Shown here: in pieces, positions 1-11,261 of the stretch
Position numbering within the stretch: the stretch's first letter is position 1
Layout: each line of letters begins with the position of its first letter
The notes under the pieces: generated by a model
The model's database searches: none
Seen by the model: only the letters and a program-made list of their open reading frames with translations
Told to the model about the DNA's origin: nothing
Position numbers and translations under genes: made by a program
Source: Fremontodendron californicum
Lineage: Eukaryota > Streptophyta > Magnoliopsida > Malvales > Malvaceae
Direction: 5' to 3'
Length of the DNA stretch: 64,000 nucleotides
Assembly (NCBI GenBank): GCA_030761205.1
Contig: JAULJL010000015.1
Location: 9,553,501-9,617,500 of the forward strand

Positions 1-479
1 TATATAATTTTAAGAAACAAACGAAGGTAATTTTTTATACTCGTTTGCAATTTTTAAATTTAAAATACAAAATTTAAAAAAAAAAATTGTATTTTTTTTT
101 TCAAATGGTTATATTATAAAATTTAAATAAAATTGTAAAAAAAAATACCAAGAGAAATCGCCCACCTCCATGGCGATTTTCCTTAGTTATTTTGCAAAAA
201 AATTGAAAAAATACAATGGAAAATCACTATGGAAGGTGACGATTTCCCTTGATTTTTTGAAATTTTTTTCAAATTAACCATGAAAAAACGTCACCCTCTA
301 TGACGATTTTCCTTGATTTTTTTTAATTTTAAAAAAAAAAATTTACTAAGAAATCGTCATCAAAAATGATGATTTCTTAGTTGATTTTAAAATAAACAAA
401 TTTTAAAAATTAATTTGAAAACAACGATAATTTGATAAATAAAAAATAAATCCACAGTTTTATGATAAGAAAACCCTCA
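1..479. other. AT-rich intergenic DNA, no gene
   Basis: This stretch is dominated by A and T runs and has no supported coding sequence. Its only structure is the group of short hairpins at 155-380, listed separately. The duplicated block D1 begins at its right edge. Confidence 0.7.
155..380. repeat. Four successive imperfect hairpins
   Basis: Four inverted repeats follow one another about every 60-70 bases, at roughly 155-179, 218-247, 284-310 and 346-380. Each has arms related to AAATCGCC or AAATCGTC with GGCGATTT or GACGATTT, around a short loop resembling CACCCTCCAT. The last one has a perfect 10-bp outer stem, CTAAGAAATC with GATTTCTTAG. The spacers are A/T runs. This looks like a degenerate tandem repeat with a palindromic unit. 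Its family is not recognised. Confidence 0.5.
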
Positions 480-990
480 GGTGAGGTGATTTAAAGCATC
501 ATTTCCCAATGACCCAAATATTTTAACTTCTCGAAAAATTGGGCAAGAAGGATGAAAATGAGCAGAGCACTTAGCCCCTAGGCACTTCCCAATGCCTCTG
601 GATCTGAGTTAGTGAGTAGGATTCCATTACAAATTACTCTTTGTGAGTTGAGAGAACCAACATAAACTCATTCATTTTTAATAAATGAATTGTCCTGGTT
701 TTAACATATGGTTGCACATTCCAAAATATTTAAAAAAGATGGAGAAAAATAATAGAGACAACCATTACTAATAGTAATAACAGGGAATCTCGTGAATTTG
801 ATTTAAGGGAGAATACTGTCTTGTTAATTTGATAATTAAATTAACACATTATTGTTGCCAACCGAACCTTAATTGAGATGATATGTATATTGGTTAAATT
901 TTTGAAAATTGTCGATTAGATTTTTGGATGTTAAAACAAATAATATCTTTTTCAAATGAATTAAAGTAAATAGGATTAAAGGGTTATAAG

Positions 991-1267
991 TAGACCGGTC
1001 GTTCATGGGTCGGGTAGTCCGATCCGTACTTGATCGGGTTTGGGCAAGATATTTTTAATTCGGACCGGCCCGGGCCGGCCCAGAACAGTATTTTTTAATT
1101 ATAATTATTTTATTTTATTTAATTTAATTATAAAAATATATTAAAAAATAAAAATAATTTTTTTTAATATTATGAAGAGTGAATTCGGGCTTATCGGGCC
1201 CAACCTGGATAAAGATTTTAAAAAAAAAAAACTGATCACGACCCGACCCGACCCATGAGCAGGTCTA
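991..1267. mobile_element. MITE with TAGACC termini, hAT-like
   Basis: The 277-bp segment starts TAGACCGGTCGTTCATGGGT and ends with the near inverse (read from the right: TAGACCTGCTCATGGGTCGG). It is absent from the same place in block D2, where the flanks meet near 49262. The flanks GTTATAAG and ATTATAAA match at 6 of 8 bases, compatible with an 8-bp hAT-type target duplication. It is richer in G and C than its surroundings and has no coding capacity. Confidence 0.65.
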
Positions 1268-1547
1268 ATTATAAAATTAAAGTAAAATTTTTTTTTTTCC
1301 AAAAAAATATTAGTGCTAAAACTCCTCATAATTACCACACCTGTCATTTAACTTTATGAACAAAGAAGAAGAAAGAACCATGGCTTAAAAACCAGACAAA
1401 AAAAACTTTAGCCCAAAAAACAAAGCCAAGGACCCAAGGTAACGTGATTTTCTTTTTTCTTTATTTGCCAATCAAGGGTATATGATCAGTCCTGGCAAAC
1501 CATTTCAAGATCAGATGAAATAGAATTGCATCCTTATCTGCTGCATT

Positions 1548-1665
1548 CTTTTAAACGTTTTCAAAAAAATGATTTTCAATAAAATAAATATATTTTCAAA
1601 TTAAAATAATTAATGAATTTTTTGCCGTGCTGGAGAGGATATCATCAATTATTATTAATAACGGG
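1548..1665 (+). mobile_element. Remnant of the giant-LTR family
   Basis: About 120 bases are colinear with 62080-62200 inside the giant solo LTR. Shared features include the TGCTGGAG block, ATATCATCAATTAT and ATTAATAA in the same order and spacing. Block D2 has unrelated sequence here. It is a small diverged fragment, and its ends are approximate. Confidence 0.5.
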
Positions 1666-1844
1666 CATTTTATTTCCCCGTCAGAACTCAGTGATTTGGA
1701 AGTTCAGCATTTTATGCAGAGAGAGAATAATCGAAGAACCTCAGTCCTCACACAAACAATAAAAATGCTCAGACCACGCGGTCACCTTGGTGTACCAATT
1801 CAATATTATAGTACGCTGTAGGCTGTAGGCGTAACGTTACGATT

Positions 1845-2514
1845 TGTGGTGCAAGAACCTTATGAATCATTCTCTCAGCATTATGATCAATAGTGCGGAA
1901 GGAGATTTTCAATACACTTGCAAGATTGATCTTAAGCCTTGGCATTTCTGGAGCAAAAGAGGGTGCAAATCCTTTGAGGTTGAAGGAAAACCAAGTGGAT
2001 GTCTACTGGGATCTTCGTTCGGCTAAATTTACCAGTGGCCCTGAAGCATCAGCGGATTATTATGTCGCTCTAGTTGCTGATAAAGAGGCGCTGTTGTTGG
2101 GAGATTACAAGAAAAAAAAAAGCATACAAGAGAACAAAATCAAGAGCAGCATCGGTTGAACCTCTCCTAATTTACAAGAAGGAAAACGTGTTTGCCAGGA
2201 AGAGTTTTGCGATTAGGAATTTGCAGTGGAAATTCAGGGGCAGCCAGACTGTTTTGGTAGATAGGCAACCGTTGCAAGTGCTGTGGGATTTGCATGACTG
2301 GTTGTTTAGCAGCCCTGGAACAGGCCTTGGCTTGTTTATATTCAAGCCAATCGCGGCTGAAGCAGACAGTGACAAAGAGGGCAGTAGCCACGGAGGAGAC
2401 AGCGATCCCCCGCCACGACATCCGAATTCAATCTGTTTCTTTATGCATGGAAGATTGACTGAGATTGGATGCGTGCATTCTGCAATTTTCATCGTGACGG
2501 ATCTTGATATTTGA
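1845..2514 (+). pseudogene. DUF868 family pseudogene, copy 1
   Basis: Pieces of a plant DUF868 protein (function unknown) are spread over three frames. WCKNLMNHSLSIMI starts near 1845. NQVDVYWDLRSAKF follows after a frameshift near 1989 (an extra A in GGAAAACC). AYKRTKSR and RNLQWKFRGSQTVLVD follow after a poly-A expansion near 2113. The tail reaches HDWLFSSPGTGLGLFIFKP. The 5' part of the gene is missing. Compared with copy 2, the coding segment between AKKSFATRARFDE and RNLQWKF is deleted at about 2209. The first frameshift is shared with copy 2, so the gene was probably already dead before duplication. Family assignment is from recognisable motifs. Confidence 0.8.
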
Positions 2515-3303
2515 TTTTGAGAGGACAATTAAAATTATATTTTTTATTTTCATTTGAGATATTTCACGAAATATTTTTAATATAAAATACATATACAAAT
2601 AATATATTAATAAAAAAATAAAAATCTCATAAAATATATAAATTTTAGAGATTCATAAATTTACAAATCTATTATCAATTTAATCTTCATAAAATCTCAA
2701 AAAAAATGAAAGCATCAAGCTTTGTAAAAGAATAATTTTTCATAAGTGGTTAAAACAAGTCAATTTATATAGCATTTAACAAAAATTAAGAAAAACTATC
2801 TTAAATCTTTGATAAAATACAAAAAGTTTAAGATTATTGATATGAAGACAATAATATATGTACATATATATATATTTTAAATCCTTAACAACAATTTTAG
2901 CTTTCTAAAAGCGGTTAGGAAGTGATAACTCAAATGATTAAGCAAAACAAATTGAAAACGGTTACAAAAATATAGAATATAACGAAAATATATAAGAAGA
3001 AAAGTTATGTTAAGAAAACTAAAAAGTCAATTTAGTTTTTCTTAAGTTTACATGATTGTGATAAGTTTATTGATCTTAAGTGTTTGTAAATAATGACCAA
3101 TGGATTTAATAAATAAATAAAACAATATTATTTAACTTATTTTGTCAATGCATAAAATTAGGATAAAATTAAAAATTAAAAATTTTAATTTGGAGTGATC
3201 AATTTAAATATATTTAATATAAATATATATATTCATATTAGGAAATTTTAAAAAATTTGGGAGGGGCAGGGCTACCCTCGGCTCCCATTATCATCCGTCG
3301 ATG
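2493..3303. mobile_element. 0.8-kb insertion in D1 with 8-bp target duplication
   Basis: Block D2 reads straight through CAATTTTCATGCATG at 52253-52263. D1 has 811 bases inserted here, flanked by ATTTTCAT at 2485-2492 and 3304-3311. The insertion starts CGTGACGGATC, and its right end reads CATCGACGGATG on the opposite strand, so it has short imperfect inverted ends. The interior is AT-rich apart from a GC-rich patch (GGCAGGGCTACCCTCGGCTC) near its right end. An 8-bp duplication points to hAT. No transposase is seen. Confidence 0.6.
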
Positions 3304-4010
3304 ATTTTCATGCATGTATATTCTTGAAATATTGAAAATTATACTCTTTATAAGGCCACATGATTTAGAAACAATAATACACTATATTACATTGTTCATA
3401 AGATATAAACCTTTCGTCCTGCATAAATCTCCTTGTTCTTACTGATACAGTAGAAATCAGCTAACATGTCCACAACCATCCTCTGTATCGAAATAGCAGT
3501 TCCTTGTTATTTACTTTACATGTATGGTCTAGGAGTGTTTCTCCCAAGCCAAATTAAAGCAGAATGTCTTCATTCTGCTGTTTAAGAGGGGGGTGTTGAT
3601 ATTTGTGCTATAGCATTTCCTTGGTTAAAACGCTAAATTATTTTCAAGGCACCAAGATAGATTCCTGTTGTGGCAATTTCAAGATTGAAACATCAAGTAA
3701 TGTTGGCCAATATTTAGAGTGAATAATACATATATGAACTTCATTTTTTCTCCAAACATTTGTGTCCGACTCATGTCCATCATTTTTCTTTAAACGCCCA
3801 TATCCAACGACATGGATATGGCTTTCTCACCCTACTAATAAATGAAAAAATTAAGGAAAAAAAAATTAAACATATATATATCCGTCTGATACATACCCAA
3901 TTCCAATGCTCAGTCTCGAGTCCAAACAACATAATACACGAGAAAAATCAGGAATTACAATGTATTTTACCCTTTATAGAATCCTTTTTCTGCTAGTTAA
4001 TGATTTTCTG

Positions 4011-4788
4011 GTCCCAAGAGTAATTCATTTTTTTTTGCAGACGATAGTTTGTTGTTTACAAAAGCAAATAGAAATGAAAGTGAAAGGGTGAACACGTGCT
4101 AAAGGTGTATGAAAAAGGCTCGGGGCAGAAAATAAACTTCAACAAATCTACTTTGTTTTTTAGTAAGAATTTTTAGTAAGAATGTTAGACAGGATAGGCA
4201 AGCAACCTTGAAGACTATGTTTGGGATACAGGCTACCGCAAACCCAGAGAAATACTTGGGGTTACCGAGTGTGATTGGGCGTGGTCGAAAACGGGCTTTC
4301 CGAGACTTGAAAGATCGGATACAATCAAAGCTACAATGGTGGAGCACTCACTGCCTCTCTCACAGGGGGAAGGAAATATTCATCAAAACAGTCTTACAAG
4401 CTACACCCATGTATGCCATGAACTGTTTCATGCTACCAAAGTCTTTATGTAAGGAGATCAATGAGATCATTAGTTCATATTGGTGGTCGAATCGCCCAGG
4501 GAAGATGGGCATATGCTGGATGCGGTGGGAGAAAATATGTGTGTCTAAGGGTAAGGGTGGTATGGGTTTTCGGGACATGGAACGATTCAACCTGGCCTTG
4601 CTGGGCAAACAGGGATGGCGGCTCCTGCACAACCCGAACGCTTTAGCTTCACAGGTTCTGAAAGCAAAATATTACCCATCAGTCTCCTTCGTGGAATCAA
4701 ACCTGGGGAGGAGACCATCTCAAACATGGAGGAGCATATGGGGTGCTAAGACTATTTTGGAAAAGGGGATAAGATGGAGAGTGGGGAA
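4011..4788 (+). pseudogene. LINE1, 5'-truncated reverse transcriptase part
   Basis: This is the upstream half of an L1-like non-LTR retrotransposon. It begins at the RT catalytic box (HFFFADDSLLF, about 4029-4063), shows a degraded stretch, then an open frame from 4208 with YLGLPSVIGRGRKRAF, GKEIFIKTVLQATPMYAMNC and WRSIWGAK. It is cut at 4788 by the Copia element and continues at 9927. Frame breaks near 4100 and 4170 and the missing 5' half make it inactive. It lies at the point where the D1/D2 homology stops, as expected for an insertion. Confidence 0.85.
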
Positions 4789-5130
4789 TGTTAGAACTTA
4801 TATAAGAAAGTCCCACGTCGGTGGGAGCAACGAAGGAGTTCCTCCTTGAAGGCTATATAAAGAGCCTTAAGGAGAAGTATTAAAACCATCCCAAGAATTA
4901 TCTCTTCCTCTCTTGTATACTTTCTTATATTCTTTGTGAGGTTGTTCTCTCCTAGTATTTAGAGAGAGGTGTTGTAATATTTTCTCATAGTGAAATTCTT
5001 CTAGTCTTGCCCCGTGGTTTTTCCCTTTATTCATTGAGGGTTTTCCACGTTAAATTTTGTGTGTTCAGTTCCTATTTTCTTATCTCTTATTTTAGTTGTG
5101 TGAACTCCTTCGTCGCTCTGGTACCTAACA
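4789..5130 (+). repeat. Copia 1 5' LTR
   Basis: A 342-bp LTR beginning TGTTAGAACTTATATAAG and ending GGTACCTAACA. A TATA box (GGCTATATAAAGAGCC, about 4851-4866) marks the likely promoter. Compared with the 3' LTR it has about nine extra bases near 4800. Confidence 0.93.
4851..4866 (+). promoter_or_regulatory. TATA box in Copia 1 5' LTR
   Basis: GGCTATATAAAGAGCC is a strong plant TATA element inside the 5' LTR. The same box occurs in the 3' LTR near 9641-9656. It would start the genomic transcript about 30 bases downstream. Confidence 0.6.
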
Positions 5131-5131
5131 G

Positions 5132-5144
5132 TGGTATCAGAGCC
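5132..5144 (+). other. Copia 1 primer binding site (initiator Met tRNA)
   Basis: TGGTATCAGAGCC begins one base after the 5' LTR. It is the complement of the 3' end of plant initiator methionine tRNA, the usual primer for plant Copia elements. Confidence 0.92.
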
Positions 5145-5339
5145 ATTGGTTCGTGGTCCTTATTCCGCTGTAGTGAAAGTGTTGGTTCTTAGTATGCTCT
5201 GTGGTTGCAGTATTGTCTGATCTTCCACATCAGAAAAGAATTATTCTTGTTGCTGGAAATAAAGTGTGGTAGTGTGAAAGTGTCTAGGGAAGTTCTGGCT
5301 AGGAAAGACTTGGTATTTAAGTGTGTCTATCAGTGACCC

Positions 5340-5575
5340 ACCTCTCTTTCCTGGGAACCTACCTGGTGCACTATTCACGGGCTACGGTCACTGTTCCAGC
5401 ATACGGGCTATTCAATTGTACTGTACTATTCACAGATACGGTTATTATTCATACGTGTGGTTGTATACTTTTGCAGTAATTGTTAACGTATATTGGATTT
5501 GTTCTAGTGTACGATATACGTACAATACTGTTCACGTATACGGTACTATTCACGGTGAAATAGTGTAACTCGCTT
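5340..5575 (+). repeat. Degenerate ACTATTCACGG repeats in Copia 1 leader
   Basis: The untranslated leader between primer site and gag has several copies of a short motif of the form CTATTCACGG followed by GATACGG or similar (near 5370, 5424, 5445, 5532 and 5545). The repeats are irregular. No function can be assigned. Confidence 0.45.
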
Positions 5576-5591
5576 CAGTTCGTGTACAACC

Positions 5592-8500
5592 ATGGCAGCA
5601 AAATTCGAGATAGAGAAGTTCAGTGGGAGAAATTTCTCCTTGTGGAAATTGAAGATAAGAGCAATTTTGAGGAAGGATAATTGTCTAGAAGCAATTGAAA
5701 GTAGACCCACAGAAATGACTGATGAAAAGTGGAAAGAGAAGGATGACAATGCTGTTGCCAATCTGCACCTAGCAATGGCGGATTCAGTTTTGTCAAGTGT
5801 TGCAGAGAAGAAGACTGCAAAGGAGATTTGGGATGTTCTAAACAAATTGTACGAGGTGAAGTCACTTCACACCAGAATATTCTTGAAGAGGAAACTCTAC
5901 ACTCTTCGAATGAGTGAATCCACGTCGGTAACGGATCACATCAACACTCTGAATACGCTATTTGCTCAACTCACAGCATCAGATTTCAAAATAGCGGAAA
6001 ATGAACGTGCGGAACTTCTACTTCAGAGTTTACCAGATTCGTATGATCAACTCATCATCAACATCACAAATAACAATGTTAGTGACTCTCTTCACTTTGA
6101 TGATGTTGCCGGTGCTATTCTTGAAGAAGAATCCAGGCGCAAGAATAAGGAGGAAAGGTCAGAAAATTCAAAGCAAGCAGAGGCTTTAACGGTGATGAGA
6201 GGCAGATCAACAGAACGTGGCTCCAGTGGGAGTCAGAATCATGGTAGATCAAAATCTCGAAGAAGGAAGAATCTTAAATGCTACAATTGTGGCATGAGAG
6301 GGCACTCGAAGAAGGAGTGTTGGCATAATAAGAAGGGTGGAGAAAAGAATTCCGAAACATCAACCTCTCAAGGTTGTGTTGCAAGTACCTCAGATGATGG
6401 AGAAATCTTGTATAGTGAAGCAGCGACTAGTTCTAAAGGCGGAAAGAAACTCAATGATGTCTGGATAATGGATTCAGGTGCGACATGGCACATGACTCCA
6501 CACCGAGATTGGTTTTGCACTTATGAACCTATTTCGGAAGGATCTGTGTTCATGGGAAATGATCACGCCTTAGATATTGCTGGAGTCGGTACCGTCAGAT
6601 TAAAAATGCATGATGGTACTGTTCGCAAAATTCAAGGGGTACGACATGTGAAGGGCTTAAAGAAGAACTTATTGTCAATTGGACAATTGGATGACCTCGG
6701 GTGCAAGATCCACACTGAATGTGGAATATTGAAAGTAGTGAAAGGAAACCTTGTGGTGATGAAAGCAGAGAAGATCACAAGCAATCTATACATGCTTTTG
6801 GGAGAGACGTTGCAAGAGGCAGATGCATCAGTTGCAGCAGCCAGCCAAGAAGAAACGACGATGATGTGGCATCGCAGATTAGGCCATATGTCAGAGCGAG
6901 GCTTGAAAGTCCTTGCAGAACGCAATCTCCTGCCCGGGCTCAAGATGGTCAATTTACCTTTCTGTGAGCACTGTGTGATAAGCAAGCAGCATAGATTGAA
7001 GTTTGCTAAAGTAACTACAAGAAGCAAACACATACTGGACTTAATCCATTCTGATGTGTGGGAGTCACCAGAAATATCCCTGGGTGGAGCAAAGTATTTT
7101 GTATCATTCATTGATGACTATTCCAGGAGATTATGGGTGTACCCAATCAAGAAGAAGTCTGATGTGTTTCCAGTATTCAAGGAGTTCAAAGCACAAGTAG
7201 AGCTTGAAACTGGGAAAAGAATCAAGTGCTTGAGGACAGACAATGGAGGAGAATATGTAGACGGTAACTTTCTAGCATTCTGTAAGAAAGAGGGTATTAT
7301 GAGACAATTCACGGTTGCACATACGCCTCAACAGAATGGTGTAGCAGAGCGGATGAACAGAACTCTCCTAGATAGAACAAGAGCCATGCTGAGAACAGCG
7401 GGATTGGCCAAATCTTTCTGGGCAGAAGCAGTCAAAACCACATGTTATGTGATAAATCGATCACCATCAACGGCGATTGGTTTGAAGACGCCTATGGAGA
7501 TGTGGAAAGGAAAGCCAGCTGATTATTCTTCTCTACATGTGTTTGGATGTCCTGTGTACGTGATGTACAACTCCCAAGAAAGAACAAAGCTGGATCCAAA
7601 ATCCAGAAAATGTATATTCTTGGGTTATGCTGACGGTGTTAAGGGGTATCGCCTGTGGGATCCCACTGCCCGCAAGGTTGTTGTCAGCAGAGATGTAGTT
7701 TTTGCAGAAAATGAACTGCAAAGTGAGCAAACAAATGACAACACTTCAAAAGAGACTGCTACAGTGCAGATGGATAGAAATTCTCAAGAAGATGATTCTT
7801 CTGAAGCAGAACCACAGCATGAGGTACCAAAACCAGTTGAGTCCGAGGCTGTAGAAGTTCGACGGTCAACTCGTGAGAGAAGGCCTCCAAATTGGCACAC
7901 GGAGTATGTTACGGAGAGCAATGTTGCATACTGTCTTTTAACAGAGGATGGAGAGCCATCAACTTTTCATGAAGCTACTAGTAGCCCAGATGCTTCTCTG
8001 TGGATGACAGCAATGCAGGAAGAAATTGAAGCTCTTCACAAGAACGAGACATGGGAACTGGTGGAATTACCACGTGGCAGAAAAGCCATTGGTAACAAAT
8101 GGGTCTACAAGATCAAGCGGGATAGCAATGATCAAGTAGAACGATATCGTGCTAGATTGGTTGTAAAAGGATATGCTCAGAAAGAAGGTATTGACTTCAA
8201 CGAGATATTTTCTCCAGTTGTCAGACTTACTACTATCAGAGTAGTGTTGGCTATGTGTGCTGCATTTGATTTACATCTTGAACAACTAGATGTAAAGACG
8301 GCTTTTCTACATGGAGAGCTTGAAGAAGAAATTTATATGCTCCAACCAGAAGGTTTTGTTGAAACAGGCAAAGAGAACTTGGTTTGCAGGTTGACCAAAT
8401 CTCTGTACGGTCTAAAGCAGGCGCCCAGATGTTGGTACAAGAGATTTGATTCTTTCATAATTAGCCTTGAATACAACAGACTGAGTTCAGACCATTGTAC

Positions 8501-9512
8501 GTACTACAAGAGGTTTGATGATAATGATTTCATTATTTTGCTGTTGTATGTGGATGACATGTTGGTGGTAGGCCCCAACAAAGATCGAATCCAAGATTTG
8601 AAGGCACAGTTGGCTAGGGAGTTCGATATGAAGGACTTGGGACCCGCAAACAAGATTTTAGGGATGCAAATTCACCGAGACAGAAAAGACAGGAAAATTT
8701 GGCTTTCTCAAAAGAATTATCTGAGGAAGGTCTTGCGACGCTTCAACATGCAAGACTGTAAGCCAATATCTACCCCACTTCCTGTCAATTGTAAATTATC
8801 CTCAGGTATGAGTCCTAGCAATGAAGCAGAGAGGATGGAAATGTCTCGAGTACCGTATGCATCAGCGGTGGAAAGCCTTATGTATGCTATGATATGTACA
8901 AGACCAGACATTGCACAAGCAGTGGGAGCGGTCAGTCGATTTATGGCAGATCCTGGTAGAGAGCATTGAAATGTTGTTAAGAGGATCCTTAGATACATTA
9001 AAGGAACCTCAGATGTTGCATTATGTTTTGGAGGATCAGAACTTGTTGTCAGGGGTTATGTTGATTCAGATTTTGCAGGTGATCTTAATAAAAGAAAATC
9101 CACTACTGGCTATGTGTTCACACTTGCAGGAGGAGCGGTAAGCTGGTTATCTAAGTTACAGACTGTTGTAGCTTTGTCTACTACAGAAGCTGAGTACATG
9201 GCAGCTACCCAAGCATGCAAGGAAGCAATATGGATACAAAGGTTAATGGAAGAACTCGGGCACAAGCAGCAGAAGATTATTGTGTATTGTGACAGTCAGA
9301 GTGCCTTGCACATTGCAAGGAATCCAGCCTTTCATTCCAGGACAAAGCATATAGGTATACAGTATCACTTTGTTCGAGAAGTAGTAGAAGAAGGAAGTGT
9401 GGATATGCAAAAGATTCACACCAAAGACAACCTAGCAGATGTTATGACAAAGCCAATCAACACTGACAAGTTTATTTGGTGTCGATCCTCCTATGGTCTA
9501 TCAGAAACGTAA
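5592..9512 (+). pseudogene. Copia 1 gag-pol polyprotein, one in-frame stop
   Basis: One frame of 1,307 codons encodes the whole Copia polyprotein. In order: Gag from MAAKFEIEKFSGRNF; a zinc knuckle CX2CX4HX4C at residues 230-243; protease with DSGAT near 294; integrase with an HHCC finger (H427 onwards) and catalytic D about 487, D550, E586; reverse transcriptase with YVDDML at about 986; and RNase H (YVDSDFAGD, YCDSQSALHIARN). A TGA at 8967-8969 interrupts PGREH-NVVKRILRYIKG, where related elements have Trp (TGG). Everything downstream stays in frame. The start is the ATG at 5592 in a good context (CAACCATGG). The mutation truncates the end of RT and removes RNase H from the main product. 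Confidence 0.92.
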
Positions 9513-9574
9513 GCAACATGGAATGGCAAGACAGAAAGAGTGGTGTGAAGATATGATTGGTTTAATCAAATCTT

Positions 9575-9587
9575 CAAGTGGGAGAAT
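9575..9587 (+). other. Copia 1 polypurine tract
   Basis: CAAGTGGGAGAAT directly precedes the 3' LTR. It is the typical Copia purine-rich primer for second-strand synthesis. Confidence 0.8.
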
Positions 9588-9921
9588 TGTTAGAACTTAG
9601 TCCCACATCGGTGGGAGCAACGAAGGAGTTCCTCCTTGAAGGCTATATAAAGAGCCTTAAGGAGAAGTATTAAAACCATCCCAAGAATTATCTCTTCCTC
9701 TCTTGTATACTTTCTTATATTCTTTGTGAGGTTGTTCTCTCCTAGTATTTAGAGAGAGGTGTTGTAATTTTTTCTCATAGTGAAATTCTTCTAGTCTTGC
9801 CCCGTGGTTTTTCCCTTTATTCATTGAGGGTTTTCCACGTTAAATTTTGTGTGTTCAGTTCCTATTTTCTCATCTCTTATTTTAGTTGTGAGACACTATT
9901 CCGTCACTCTGGTACCTAACA
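9588..9921 (+). repeat. Copia 1 3' LTR
   Basis: A 334-bp LTR nearly identical to 4789-5130. It lacks the 9-base segment near its start and differs in a short patch before the terminal GGTACCTAACA. It is followed by the target duplication GGGAA and then LINE1 coding sequence. Confidence 0.93.
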
Positions 9922-9926
9922 GGGAA

Positions 9927-11260
9927 CAGGCAGCAGATCAGGATATGGAAAGATAGATGGATCCCAACATCACCTCCTTTTCTGGTTCAATCAGACAGAG
10001 GGTCAATGGAGGAAAACACACTGGTAGCAGACCTGATTGATGAGAACACAAGCCAGTGGCGTAGCGAACTTATTAATGAGCTATTCAATGCAGAGGAAGA
10101 AGAGGTCATTTGTGGGTTACCTATTAGCAGACTGGGGCACTCGGATAAACTAGTATGGCACTTTGACAACAAAGGAATATATTCGATAAAATCAGACAAC
10201 CAATTTCTCTGTAGTGATCTCCATGAAGATAATGCAGCACCAAACCCAATAATCTCCCCCCCCCCCCCCAACATGGTGAAGATTGTGGTCCATGGAGCCC
10301 CGGCAAAGATCCGAGTGATGTTTTGGAGGCTATGCCATGAAATCTTGCCTGTTATGGAAAACCTGCGTCGGAGAAGACTGAACACAAATGGACTATGTTT
10401 TCGATGTGGATGTGAGGAAGAGACGGTACTACATGCCATTCGCGACTGTCCTGTAGCAGCAGAAGTGTGGGAAAGAGTGGGTTTGACTTGGAATGTCTCC
10501 AACAGCACCATGCATACCTTAGTCGGCTGGATCGAGACACTGTTTCGTAATATGGAGAACACTCAACTGCAGCTACTAATGACAACTGCTTGGGCAATAT
10601 GGCATGACAAAAACTGTGAACTGCATGGCGAACCAAGGCGGGATCCCCAGACAACAAAGAACTTCATCACACGGTACATAACTGAGTACAACGGGAACAA
10701 CCTCATAAACTGGGCGACAGTACTGCAAGGCATCACGATGGCTTCCACCAGGCTTAGCGGAAGCCAAGATCAACTTTGATGGAGTTTTTGACTCTGACAG
10801 TAAATGTGGAGGAATAGGAGTGGTGGCCAGAGAGATGACAAAGGAGATATTTTGGGAGCATATTCTGCCAAAGTTTGCAGCATCCTAGAACCATTTCGGA
10901 CATAAGCAACAGCAGCTTTGCAAGCGTTAGAGTTCGCCAAAAATTTGGGGCTAACAAAAATCATTTTGGAAGGAGACGCACTAGGGATTATTCTCAAATT
11001 GAAAAGTATGGACCGAGACTTATCTCTAATCGGACTAATCATAGACGAAGCAAAAGCTATGGCAGCAGAATTTTTTTCTTGTAGTTTCAAGCATATAAGA
11101 AGGGAGGGGAACGAGGCTGCTCATTGCCTAGCAAAGCAAGCCTTACTTACCACAACTGATAGGATGTGGGTTGAGGATTGTCCAGCTGTAATCTCTACTA
11201 TTATCAGTGATGAAAGTACCCATGCTTAATTGAATGAAGTTGATTATTATTTTTTTTTTT
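9927..11260 (+). pseudogene. LINE1, zf-RVT and RNase H part
   Basis: This continues LINE1 after the Copia insertion. It has IRIWKDRWIP, a zf-RVT-like region (FWRLCHEILPVMENL with the cysteine pattern CFRCGCEEETVLHAIRDC) and an RNase H-like domain (INFDGVFDSDSKCGGIGVVA, then ALEFAKNLGLTKIILEGDA and HIRREGNEAAHCLAKQAL). The reading frame breaks near 10779 and 10888, so the RNase H is split between frames. A run of 14 C at 10257-10270 interrupts the zf-RVT domain. The coding part ends at 11229, and the 3' end runs into a T-rich stretch. It is inactive. Confidence 0.85.
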
Positions 11261-11261
11261 T

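Larger units (their letters stand above)
480..4010. repeat. Duplicated block D1 (partner of 48705-52941)
   Basis: The sequence from about 480 to 4010 aligns in the same orientation with 48705-52941, starting at GGTGAGGTGATTTAAAGC and ending at TGCTAGTTAATGATTTTCTG. It contains the first DUF868 pseudogene and what is probably its 3' flank. Differences between the copies are insertions. D1 has a MITE (991-1267), an LTR remnant (1548-1665) and an 0.8-kb insertion (2493-3303). D2 has a PIF-type MITE and a probable solo LTR. Homology ends exactly where LINE1 begins at 4011. Confidence 0.85.
4789..9921 (+). mobile_element. Copia LTR retrotransposon 1 (Tnt1/Tork-like)
   Basis: A complete 5.13-kb element with LTRs at 4789-5130 and 9588-9921, TGTTAG...CTAACA ends and a 5-bp target duplication GGGAA (4784-4788 and 9922-9926). 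It lies within LINE1: joining the flanks restores the LINE reading WRVGNRQQIRIWKD. It has an initiator-methionine tRNA primer site, one gag-pol frame with a single stop, and a purine tract. The LTRs differ by a 9-base indel, a handful of substitutions and a short divergent patch near the right end. The insertion is therefore fairly young. Confidence 0.95.

Noticed and set aside
1141..1347. 68-codon minus-strand reading frame
   Set aside because: Covers the right half of the MITE at 991-1267; non-coding.
6632..7111. 159-codon reading frame antisense to Copia 1
   Set aside because: A shadow of the polyprotein frame, with no domain of its own.
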